Shown: positions 42,292 through 48,708 of the stretch, piece by piece
Layout of the letters: the number at the start of each line of letters is the position of its first letter
How positions within the stretch are numbered: the stretch's first letter is position 1
Source of the DNA: CAZCQG01 sp964500775
Lineage (GTDB): Bacteria > Campylobacterota > Campylobacteria > Campylobacterales > CAZCQG01
Length of the DNA: 48,708 bases
NCBI GenBank assembly: GCA_964500775.1
Contig: CAZCQG010000015.1
Coordinates: 1-48,708, forward strand
Reading direction: 5' to 3'
The notes under the pieces: model-generated
The model's database searches: none
Told to the model about the DNA's origin: nothing
What the model saw: the letters and a program-made list of their open reading frames with translations, nothing else
Position numbers and translations under genes: made by a program

Positions 42292-43166
42292 AAAATCCTC
42301 CCGATTACCAAAATCGGTTATTTGACATCATCAACAATAAGGTGTTTACTGCGGAATTTATCTCCGGTATCGCCGGCGATAAATTACAAAGTTTGGAAGA
42401 TAAAGATCTTTATAGTAAATTACTCGAAGAATCTGAAGGCGATTTTTACGTCAAACTACTCTTTTTTATCACCCACGAAATATTTGAGAAAGAGCGTGCC
42501 ACAAAACTGTGGCTAGAGATACTCGAGCACAAAAATCAACTTTCCAAAATTCTCAACAGGAATGTCGAGATAACCGTTGCGGCATTGGATTACCTCACAA
42601 ATATCAAAAATGAAATCGCGAATCCCAAAATAATCGGAGAGGCGTTTATCGGCAAAATAGCCGAAATCTCTTCGATCGACCCTTTGACCGGAATGTACAA
42701 TCGACAACATCTTCGCCAGCTTCTCAATAACGAGTTTGCAAGATATAAACGTTACAAAATCCCTTTTTCGCTAATAATGATAGATATAGATCATTTCAAG
42801 AAAGTAAACGATACTTTTGGGCATCAAGCAGGAGATGGGGTTCTTATCGCTATTAGCAAGATAATCAACGAAAACTTAAGAGAACTAGATATTTGTACTA
42901 GATACGGCGGGGACGAATTTTTGATAGTTCTTCCCCATACGGATGAAGGGAAAGCGTTTGAAATCGGAGAACGAATACGCATAAAAGTCATAGAATCGGC
43001 ATCCGCATTACATGCCGTAACATTGAGTGTCGGCATTGCCACTTGTCCGTACCACGCAGATACAATCAAATCTTTGATAAAAATTGCCGATGAAGCGCTT
43101 TACTCTTCAAAAAGTAACGGGAAAAACAAAACGACCATACCACAATCCACTTACCGCACAACATAA
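42288..43166 (+). CDS. GGDEF diguanylate cyclase
   Basis: The 292-residue protein makes cyclic di-GMP. The C-terminal GGDEF domain has SSIDPLTGMYNRQHL, MIDIDHFKKVNDTFGHQAGD and the intact RYGGDEFLIVLP. The inhibitory I-site RELD sits five residues before GGDEF, so product feedback is expected. The N-terminal 125 residues are helical, with no transmembrane span, and may be a sensory domain (FISGIAGDKLQSLEDKDLY...ATKLWLEILEHKNQL) I do not recognise. ATG 42288 overlaps the bcp stop; the longer frame from 42225 reads through bcp and is rejected. Confidence 0.92.
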   Translation: MKNPPDYQNRLFDIINNKVFTAEFISGIAGDKLQSLEDKDLYSKLLEESEGDFYVKLLFFITHEIFEKERATKLWLEILEHKNQLSKILNRNVEITVAALDYLTNIKNEIANPKIIGEAFIGKIAEISSIDPLTGMYNRQHLRQLLNNEFARYKRYKIPFSLIMIDIDHFKKVNDTFGHQAGDGVLIAISKIINENLRELDICTRYGGDEFLIVLPHTDEGKAFEIGERIRIKVIESASALHAVTLSVGIATCPYHADTIKSLIKIADEALYSSKSNGKNKTTIPQSTYRTT

Positions 43167-43319
43167 ATTCAAGCTAAATTTAAGTCTATTTTCAGTATCA
43201 TTGCGCTCCCATTTTTATGGGATACCCTAAATTCTCACGCACTAATTCTTGCAGGGTTGCGCTATTGCGGCGTTAATGAGTGCGGAGGCAAAACCTAATC
43301 TTATTCAAGGAGTTTACCG
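43167..43319 (+). promoter_or_regulatory. rpsB leader with hairpins
   Basis: The 153-base gap contains a perfect hairpin TCCCAT-TTTT-ATGGGA (43207-43222) and, further on, CGCACT...AGTGCG arms about 45 bases apart bracketing GCGCTATTGCGGCG. AAGGAG precedes ATG 43320. In many bacteria the rpsB leader binds protein S2 to repress rpsB-tsf; this leader could do the same, but it has no match I can verify. The first hairpin could alternatively terminate the diguanylate cyclase transcript. Confidence 0.4.
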
Positions 43320-44138
43320 ATGGTAACAATGAAAGACTTATTGGAGTGCGGTGTACATTTCGGACACCAAACAAGACGATGGAATCCAAAGATGAAAAAA
43401 TACATCTTCGGCGTAAGAAAAAATATCCACATTATCGACCTTCAAAAGACGCTTCGATATTTTAGATATACCTATAATATCGTAAGAGACGCAGCGGCAG
43501 AAGGAAAAACGGTACTTTTCGTAGGGACAAAAAAACAAGCAAGCGACTGTGTGAAAGAGTACGCAGAATCAGTCGGAATGCCGTATGTAAACTACAGATG
43601 GCTCGGCGGTATGCTTACAAACTTTTCAACTATCAAAAAATCAGTTAGAAAATTAGAAATCATAGAAGAGATGCAAAAAAGCGGGCAAACGGAACTCTTG
43701 ACAAAAAAAGAGGCGTTGATGCTCAATAGAAAAAAAGAAAAACTTGAAAAATACCTCGGCGGTATCAGAAACATCAAAAAATCACCCGATATGCTTTTCG
43801 TCGTAGATGCGGCAAAAGAGAAGATCGCCGTACAGGAAGCTAGAAAACTACACATCCCCGTCGTAGCTCCACTCGATACAAACTGCGATCCTGACGTAGT
43901 AGATTATCCGATTCCCGGGAATGATGATGCGATTCGTTCAATCCAACTTTTCTGCAAAGAGATGGCAGAAGCTATCAGAGAAGGGAAAGAGATAGCGGCT
44001 AAAGATGCAGCACCTGAAGAAGAGGTAACATTTAGCGAAGCGGAAAAACAAGAGGTTATTGCCGAAGCGATGGCGGAGAGCGATGATATTTCCGAAGAAG
44101 AGTTCAGTGAAGAAGAAGCTGACGAAGAAGATAAATAG
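43320..44138 (+). CDS. rpsB: 30S ribosomal protein S2
   Basis: S2 sits on the back of the small subunit near S1. The 272-residue sequence starts MVTMKDLLECGVHFGHQTRRWNP and contains KYIFGVRKNIHIIDLQKT, YRWLGGMLTNFSTIKKS, KSPDMLFVVDAAKEKIAVQEA and VVAPLDTNCDPDVVDYPIPGNDDAIRSI, all universal. A C-terminal acidic extension of about 45 residues (DAAPEEEVTF...EEEFSEEEADEEDK) is longer than in E. coli. tsf follows after 12 bases. Confidence 0.98.
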   Translation: MVTMKDLLECGVHFGHQTRRWNPKMKKYIFGVRKNIHIIDLQKTLRYFRYTYNIVRDAAAEGKTVLFVGTKKQASDCVKEYAESVGMPYVNYRWLGGMLTNFSTIKKSVRKLEIIEEMQKSGQTELLTKKEALMLNRKKEKLEKYLGGIRNIKKSPDMLFVVDAAKEKIAVQEARKLHIPVVAPLDTNCDPDVVDYPIPGNDDAIRSIQLFCKEMAEAIREGKEIAAKDAAPEEEVTFSEAEKQEVIAEAMAESDDISEEEFSEEEADEEDK

Positions 44139-44150
44139 TTAGGAGTAAAT

Positions 44151-45218
44151 ATGGCAGAAATAACCGCACAACTAGTAAAACAACTAAGAGAGATCACCGA
44201 TGCCGGTATGATGGACTGCAAAAAAGCGCTTGTCGAAACAGACGGCGATCTTGATGCGGCAATCGAGCATTTGAGACAAAAGGGACTTAGCAAAGCTGCG
44301 AAAAAAGCAGAAAATGCCGCTACCGAAGGAAGCGTAAGCGTCCAAGTAGCACAAGACCTCAAAAGCGCAACCATCATCGAGGTAAACTCGCAAACCGACT
44401 TCGTCGCACAAAACGATATGTTTAAAGCACTCCTTCAAAAAACAGGCTCGCTTGCACTAAGCAACGCGGTAAGCACTACCGAAGAGCTACACAAATGCAC
44501 CATCGACGGTACTACGTTTGAAGAGTACCTCCAAGGGCAAATAGCGAAAATCGGCGAAAACATCGTCGTGCGAAGATTAGCTACTTTGAAAGCCGACAAT
44601 AACGGCGTAGTAAACGGCTACGTTCACTCAAACGGACGTGTCGGGGTACTTATCGCCGCAAACTGCGGAAATGCCGAAACGGCGCAAAAAGCGGGCGAAT
44701 TTATCAGAAGCCTTTGCATGCACGCCGCGGCTATGAAACCGGTATACCTTAGCTACACCGAGCTTGACCCTGCATTCATCGAAAAAGAGGTTACGGCAAT
44801 CCAAGCCGACATCGAAAAAGAGAACGAAGAGAACAAGCGTCTAGGCAAACCGCTCAAACGAATGCCGCAATTCGTCTCTAGAGCGCAACTCACCGATGAA
44901 GTTTTGGCAAACGCAAGAAAAGAGATGGAAGCCGAACTCAAAGCACAAGGGAAACCTGAGCAAATTTGGGAGCGAATCATCCCCGGACAAATCGAGAGAT
45001 TTATCGCGGACAACACGCAGCTTGACCAACAATTTACGTTGCTTAGCCAATTTTACGTAATGGACGATAAAAAAACTATCGCTCAAGTAATCGAAGAAAA
45101 ATCAAAAGAACTCGGCGGGAAAATAGAACTCGTAAGTTACGTCAGATTTGAACTCGGTGAAGGGCTAGAGAAAAAAGCGTGCAATTTTGCCGATGAAGTA
45201 GCGGCACAACTTCAGTAG
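44151..45218 (+). CDS. tsf: Translation elongation factor Ts
   Basis: EF-Ts recycles EF-Tu by nucleotide exchange. It has the N-terminal UBA-like domain with LREITDAGMMDCKKALVETDGDLDAAIEHLR, IIEVNSQTDFVAQND, and the core FIRSLCMHAAAMKPVYL. At 355 residues it is longer than the E. coli protein (about 280), as is usual in Campylobacterota. Its stop is followed immediately by the TTG start of the ABC ATPase gene. Confidence 0.98.
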   Translation: MAEITAQLVKQLREITDAGMMDCKKALVETDGDLDAAIEHLRQKGLSKAAKKAENAATEGSVSVQVAQDLKSATIIEVNSQTDFVAQNDMFKALLQKTGSLALSNAVSTTEELHKCTIDGTTFEEYLQGQIAKIGENIVVRRLATLKADNNGVVNGYVHSNGRVGVLIAANCGNAETAQKAGEFIRSLCMHAAAMKPVYLSYTELDPAFIEKEVTAIQADIEKENEENKRLGKPLKRMPQFVSRAQLTDEVLANARKEMEAELKAQGKPEQIWERIIPGQIERFIADNTQLDQQFTLLSQFYVMDDKKTIAQVIEEKSKELGGKIELVSYVRFELGEGLEKKACNFADEVAAQLQ

Positions 45219-45854
45219 TTGTTACAAGCAAACCTACTTTCGCACTCCTTTGAAGAGGCACTTTTTGAAGGTGTCTCTTTGGAAGTGCAACCAAGAGAAT
45301 CTATCTCCATAATGGGTGTGAGCGGAAGCGGCAAATCAACCCTCTTATACATCCTCTCCACACTTCTCGCACCAAACTCCGGCGAAGTCATTTTTGAAGG
45401 CAACGACATTTATGCGCAAGGTGCGGATGAATTGCTCCGTATACGCAGAGAAGAGTTTGGAATCATATTTCAATCGCACTATCTTTTTCGAGGTTTCAGC
45501 GCTAAAGAAAACCTAGAAGTAGCATCCATACTAGGGAATCAAGCCATAGACGTAGCGCTTTTAAAACGCTTTGGGATAGAATCATTGCTGCACCAACAAG
45601 TCGGCTCACTCTCAGGCGGGCAGCAACAACGCTTTTCCATAGCAAGAGTGCTTACGAAAAAGCCGAAAATCATTTTTGCCGATGAACCTACGGGGAATCT
45701 CGACAAAGAGAGTGCAAAAAAAGTGATGGATGAGCTTATGAACTATGTCAACGAAAACGACGCCGCACTTATCGTCACCACACACGATAAAACGATAGCG
45801 GATATATGCAATAGGAGATTCCAACTAAAAGACAAAGGATTATGGAGCTACTAA
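45219..45854 (+). CDS. LolD-like ABC transporter ATPase
   Basis: A 211-residue stand-alone ATPase with Walker A GVSGSGKST, signature LSGGQQQR, Walker B KIIFADEP and an H-loop TTHD. It matches the LolD/FtsE/MacB subgroup, which energises lipoprotein release or related membrane processes. No permease gene adjoins it. The start is TTG 45219, the base after the tsf stop. Its end overlaps fliR by 13 bases. Position between tsf and fliR is the same as in C. jejuni (Cj1180c, from memory), so it may serve the envelope or flagellum. Confidence 0.9.
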   Translation: MLQANLLSHSFEEALFEGVSLEVQPRESISIMGVSGSGKSTLLYILSTLLAPNSGEVIFEGNDIYAQGADELLRIRREEFGIIFQSHYLFRGFSAKENLEVASILGNQAIDVALLKRFGIESLLHQQVGSLSGGQQQRFSIARVLTKKPKIIFADEPTGNLDKESAKKVMDELMNYVNENDAALIVTTHDKTIADICNRRFQLKDKGLWSY

Positions 45855-46612
45855 ACCACCTCACCGCAGGCGGCGTAATGAGTTTTTTACTCCTATTTGC
45901 CCGTTTTGTATCGGTGTTTGCCTTTTTCCCTTTTTTTGAAAACAGGATGCTCCTCACGGGTGCTAAAGCCGCTTTAGCGTTTTATCTCACCCTCCTTTTT
46001 CTCCCCGCAGTACCCACGGTCGATCCAAACATCAGCGTCGGAGCTTTTTTCGTCGCAATACTTTGTGAGACCCTTACGGGATTGCTCGCATCTATTTTCT
46101 TGCAAATCGCATTTTATACTTTGCACTATGCAAGCGAGATAATCTCTTTTACGATGGGTTTTACGATGGCAAGCGCTTATGATCCGAGTACGGGCGGACA
46201 GCAGCCCGTCATAGGACAGCTTATAGCGATGCTTGCGATGATGGTGCTCTTGGCTTCGGATTTGCACCATTTAGTCATACAGTACGTTTATATTTCGCTT
46301 AGCGAGGTCCCTTTGGGCGGTTATATCTTTACCGATAACGTCCTCACCTACGTCCTTAAAGCGACGGCAAACCTCTTTTTGATGGGATTCACCATCGCAT
46401 TTCCCGTGACCGCACTCATCCTCTTTTCCGACATTATTTTTGGGATGATTATGAAAACAAACCCGCAATTTAACATTCTAGCAGTCGGTTTTCCCGTAAA
46501 AATAGCGATCGCTTTCGTCGTGCTCGCCGTAATCCTCCCCTCGATCATCTTTGTCTTCAAAGATCAATTCAAAAACGCCTACAACGCCCTTACGATAATA
46601 TTATTTCAATAG
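45842..46612 (+). CDS. fliR: Flagellar export apparatus protein FliR
   Basis: FliR is part of the FliPQR export gate of the flagellar type III secretion system. The 256-residue protein has six predicted helices, with FARFVSVFAFFPFFENRMLLTGAKAALAFYL at the start, FASE-like YASEIISFTMGFTMASAYDP, LHHLVIQYVYISL and the C-terminal ILAVGFPVKIAIAFVVLAVILPSI. Length is normal. It overlaps the ABC ATPase gene by 13 bases, and its end overlaps the convergent PLD nuclease gene by seven. Confidence 0.94.
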   Translation: MELLNHLTAGGVMSFLLLFARFVSVFAFFPFFENRMLLTGAKAALAFYLTLLFLPAVPTVDPNISVGAFFVAILCETLTGLLASIFLQIAFYTLHYASEIISFTMGFTMASAYDPSTGGQQPVIGQLIAMLAMMVLLASDLHHLVIQYVYISLSEVPLGGYIFTDNVLTYVLKATANLFLMGFTIAFPVTALILFSDIIFGMIMKTNPQFNILAVGFPVKIAIAFVVLAVILPSIIFVFKDQFKNAYNALTIILFQ

Positions 46613-47148
46613 CTCTTTTTCGCAGATTCCAAGTATTTCCCGAAGGCTTCCGCCCCTTTTTGCACAAGCGATTCTTCGTCACTCACAAATAGGGTCTCGT
46701 AGTTGCTATCAAATGCGCTCAAGCTCCAATTTGCCGAACCAAATAGTATATAGCACCCATCGATAAGCGCCATTTTTGTATGCATTTTTCCGTTATACTT
46801 ACCACTCGATGCACGCACTCCCTCTAAGGTGTAGAGCGTAATGTTTTTATACTTTGCCAAATATCCCCCCATAGAATATTCATTGGCATTTGTTTTTTCA
46901 TCCAATACGATTCGCACCTCCACGCCTCTATCCGAAGCGTCTCGCAAAGCATCCGCAAACTCTTTGTTGGTAAAAGAATACATCGCTATATCGATCCGTT
47001 TTTTTGCACCTTTTATCAATGTCACGACTTTTTTACTCGCCTCTTTTTTCTCAAACGGAAGCATATACAGTTGTTCAAAACTCCACGCAAAAGTGCAAAA
47101 TGAGAAAAATATCCAAATATAGCGGGTAAAATAAAATTTTCTTATCAT
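46606..47148 (-). CDS. Phospholipase D-family (Nuc-like) secreted nuclease
   Basis: A 180-residue single-HKD protein. HTKMALIDGCYILFGSANWS gives His123, Lys125 and Asp130 of the HxKxxxxD motif with the downstream GSxNWS; RIDIAMYSFTNKEFADAL and GVEVRIVLDEKTNA are further Nuc-family segments. It begins with a hydrophobic signal-like segment (YIWIFFSFCTFAWSFE), so it should act in the periplasm or outside, as a dimer that builds the active site from two HKD motifs. It may degrade DNA or, less likely, phospholipids. It is alone and convergent to fliR. Confidence 0.87.
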   Translation of the reverse strand: MIRKFYFTRYIWIFFSFCTFAWSFEQLYMLPFEKKEASKKVVTLIKGAKKRIDIAMYSFTNKEFADALRDASDRGVEVRIVLDEKTNANEYSMGGYLAKYKNITLYTLEGVRASSGKYNGKMHTKMALIDGCYILFGSANWSLSAFDSNYETLFVSDEESLVQKGAEAFGKYLESAKKSY

Positions 47149-47224
47149 CGATTCTCGTATAAAGGAATATTAAATAGATATAATTATACAATAATACATA
47201 ATAGCCTAAATGCGGAGATATTGA

Positions 47225-48708
47225 ATGAAACTACTACTCATCAACAACAATCCCATAGTAAAAAAACTGGTAGCTTTGAGTGCCCAGAAATCAGATGTCA
47301 TCATCACCGAAGTACAAGGGTACGCAGACGTACTCGAAGATGAATATGATTTGATTTTTGTTGATGATCAGGCGTATGACGAGACGTTGCAACAAACGCT
47401 TCGTGAAAAACTCGGCGAAAAACAGTATGCTATTTTCGTGGCAAAAGACGGTGAGATTCCGAGCGGATTTGAGATACACATTCAAAAGCCGTTTCTCCCT
47501 ACCGAACTTGTAGAAATCTTTTCAAAAATACGAGCAGGAGATACCGGAGAGGATGAAACGAACCTCTCGGATCTCTCTTTTGACGAAGAGCAAAAAGAGG
47601 ATGAGCTACAAATCCCCGAAGATGATCTTGATCTAGAGAGCGATCTCTCTGCTGATTTGGGTATAGACGACCTTGACGAAGATCTCGGCTTGTCGGAAGA
47701 GACAAAAAAAGACGCCGGTGAAGATGCAACGGATGATTTTGATTTAGACCTAGAAGGTGATTTGGGTTTGGAAGAAGAGGCACCGAAAAACCTAGAAGAA
47801 GAAAACGATACCCAAGAAGATGATTTAAACCTCGACGAGGATTTTAATATGGACGAAGATTTGGGCTTGGAAGAGGGTGCGGAAAAAGAAGATAGCGTGG
47901 CATCCGATGAGGAAGACGATACGAATCTTGCTATGTCCAAAGAGTTAGACCTAGAAGACGAAGCTTTGGATTTGGGAGATTTAGACCTTGAAAATCCTCA
48001 AGAAGAGACCGAGGACGAACCGTTGGAAGTAGAGAGTGAAGAGATAGAAACTCCGGACATAGCAAGCGAGGCGGCTAACGAAAGCGATGAAAACGAAACA
48101 AGTGAGGACGAAATGGCAGAGACTGAAAAGAACTTGGAACTAGACGAGGATTTGGGAGCATTAGAAGGTGAAGATCTTTTGGGGGACTTGGGAGACCTAG
48201 GAGATTTGGGGGACTTGGATGATGATGCCCTTGGAGAATCGCTAGATGAAACCTCTAGTATCGAAGAAGAGGATGATGAACTCTCTCTTTCCGACATCGG
48301 TGACCTTGGAGATGATTTATTGGATGCGAATATGGGCGCGCTCGAAGAAGAGGAAGAGGTTGCCCAAGATGATGAACTAGGGGGAGTTTTGGACGAAGGC
48401 GACATCACGGAAGTCAAAGGTCTTTTGAGTGAGGATGAAGATGCCGATGAGGTTGAAAATATTGTTCTTGATGGCGATGATGAAGAAGAGATGATTGATG
48501 ACGATGATGAAGTAAAAATCGAAAACAGCGAACTTGCTTCTTTGAGCGAAGAGGCGCTAAGTGAAGCGCTCGGCGAAGATATTGACGAAAACATCGATGA
48601 AGATACCGACGACGCACTTCAAGAAATCGCCGAAAAAGAAGCCGATATGCCGCAAACTCAAGGTGGAGGGATCGATGCAGGAGCACTCGCCGCTTTAGCA
48701 CAAAATAT
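47225..48708 (+). CDS. Highly acidic protein with receiver-like N-terminal domain (partial)
   Basis: ATG 47225 opens a frame that runs to the window end with no stop (494 codons seen). Residues 1-105 look like a degenerate CheY-type fold: MKLLLINNNPIVKKLVALS, DLIFVDDQAYDE where the phospho-acceptor lies, YAIFVAKD and IQKPFLPTEL with the conserved Lys-Pro. From about residue 110 on it is mostly Asp, Glu, Leu, Ser and Gly in a DLGDLGDLGDL-like pattern with very few basic residues. The position after fliR matches Cj1178c, annotated as highly acidic protein (from memory). The Ser-rich frames opposite are shadows. It may bind cations or basic proteins; no function is shown. Confidence 0.8.
   Translation, partial: MKLLLINNNPIVKKLVALSAQKSDVIITEVQGYADVLEDEYDLIFVDDQAYDETLQQTLREKLGEKQYAIFVAKDGEIPSGFEIHIQKPFLPTELVEIFSKIRAGDTGEDETNLSDLSFDEEQKEDELQIPEDDLDLESDLSADLGIDDLDEDLGLSEETKKDAGEDATDDFDLDLEGDLGLEEEAPKNLEEENDTQEDDLNLDEDFNMDEDLGLEEGAEKEDSVASDEEDDTNLAMSKELDLEDEALDLGDLDLENPQEETEDEPLEVESEEIETPDIASEAANESDENETSEDEMAETEKNLELDEDLGALEGEDLLGDLGDLGDLGDLDDDALGESLDETSSIEEEDDELSLSDIGDLGDDLLDANMGALEEEEEVAQDDELGGVLDEGDITEVKGLLSEDEDADEVENIVLDGDDEEEMIDDDDEVKIENSELASLSEEALSEALGEDIDENIDEDTDDALQEIAEKEADMPQTQGGGIDAGALAALAQN

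Noticed and set aside
47482..48594. Long serine-rich and arginine/proline-rich open frames on the minus strand (47482-47940, 47998-48594 and others).
   Set aside because: They are antisense shadows of the Asp/Glu codons of the acidic protein; low complexity and no ribosome sites.
1..48708. Search for tRNA, rRNA, CRISPR arrays, insertion sequences and prophage genes.
   Set aside because: No cloverleaf-like block with a TTCGA-type T-loop, no spaced repeats and no transposase or phage protein was seen by eye; gaps between genes are too short to hide large elements.

Overview
The window comes from the chromosome of a Campylobacterota (Epsilonproteobacteria) bacterium, most likely a free-living sulfur oxidiser of the Sulfurimonas/Sulfuricurvum type. 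This rests on gene content and order, not on a database search. The order rpsB-tsf-ABC ATPase-fliR-highly acidic protein at the right end, and fbp-small Cys protein-metG-Mur-like protein in the middle, match the order I recall from Campylobacter jejuni (Cj1182c-Cj1178c and Cj0840c-Cj0837c). So does a PpiD-like gene in front of ftsAZ. A Tat-exported sulfide:quinone oxidoreductase, a Pgp1/Csd4-type cell-shape peptidase and a sigma-54 promoter of Campylobacter type agree. Coding density is very high, no stretch over 300 bases lacks a gene, TTG starts are common, and I see no tRNA, rRNA, CRISPR array, transposase or prophage.

Layout. 1-3405: end of a PpiD-like foldase gene, ftsA, ftsZ, mntP. 3402-4851 (minus): peptidoglycan carboxypeptidase and a 50-residue lipoprotein. 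4907-5983: sigma-54 promoter, flagellin-like gene and two small membrane proteins. 6061-10840 (minus): SQR, recJ, pyrG. 10923-13111: Ste24-like protease, prmC and a tiny, extremely acidic protein. 13166-15180 (minus): rpe-trpF-DnaQ-like exonuclease, divergent from fbp-small protein-metG-Mur-like protein (15301-19417), with a 20-bp palindrome between the divergent promoters and a 110-bp nested inverted repeat before metG. 19461-20464: NifX-like protein, XRE regulator and a small gene behind a near-consensus promoter overlapped by a perfect palindrome. 20456-23339 (minus): response regulator and a multi-domain hybrid kinase.

23409-25795 (minus): an overlapping run of thioesterase, LysE exporter, lytic transglycosylase-like and M23 genes; the M23 gene seems to start at AUC. 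25936-31916: 2-oxoacid (indolepyruvate):ferredoxin oxidoreductase iorAB, phenylacetate-CoA ligase, ACT protein, then a sodium:solute symporter with its small accessory subunit. This is a coherent aryl-pyruvate/aryl-acetate module. 32041-38898: hemerythrin with a zinc ribbon, glyS, MnmC2-like oxidoreductase, nadE, a DegT-family protein lacking the PLP lysine, lpxK. 39054-43166: REC-histidine kinase, chemoreceptor, PrxQ peroxiredoxin, diguanylate cyclase. 43167-48708: rpsB with a structured leader, tsf, LolD-like ATPase, fliR, a convergent PLD nuclease, and the start of a very acidic protein with a receiver-like N-terminus that runs off the window.

Most of the window is housekeeping and signalling. 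The least explained items are the 110-bp inverted-repeat element, the palindromic operators at 15231 and 20224, the AUC start, the lysine-less DegT protein, the P-loop-less Mur-like protein and the acidic proteins.
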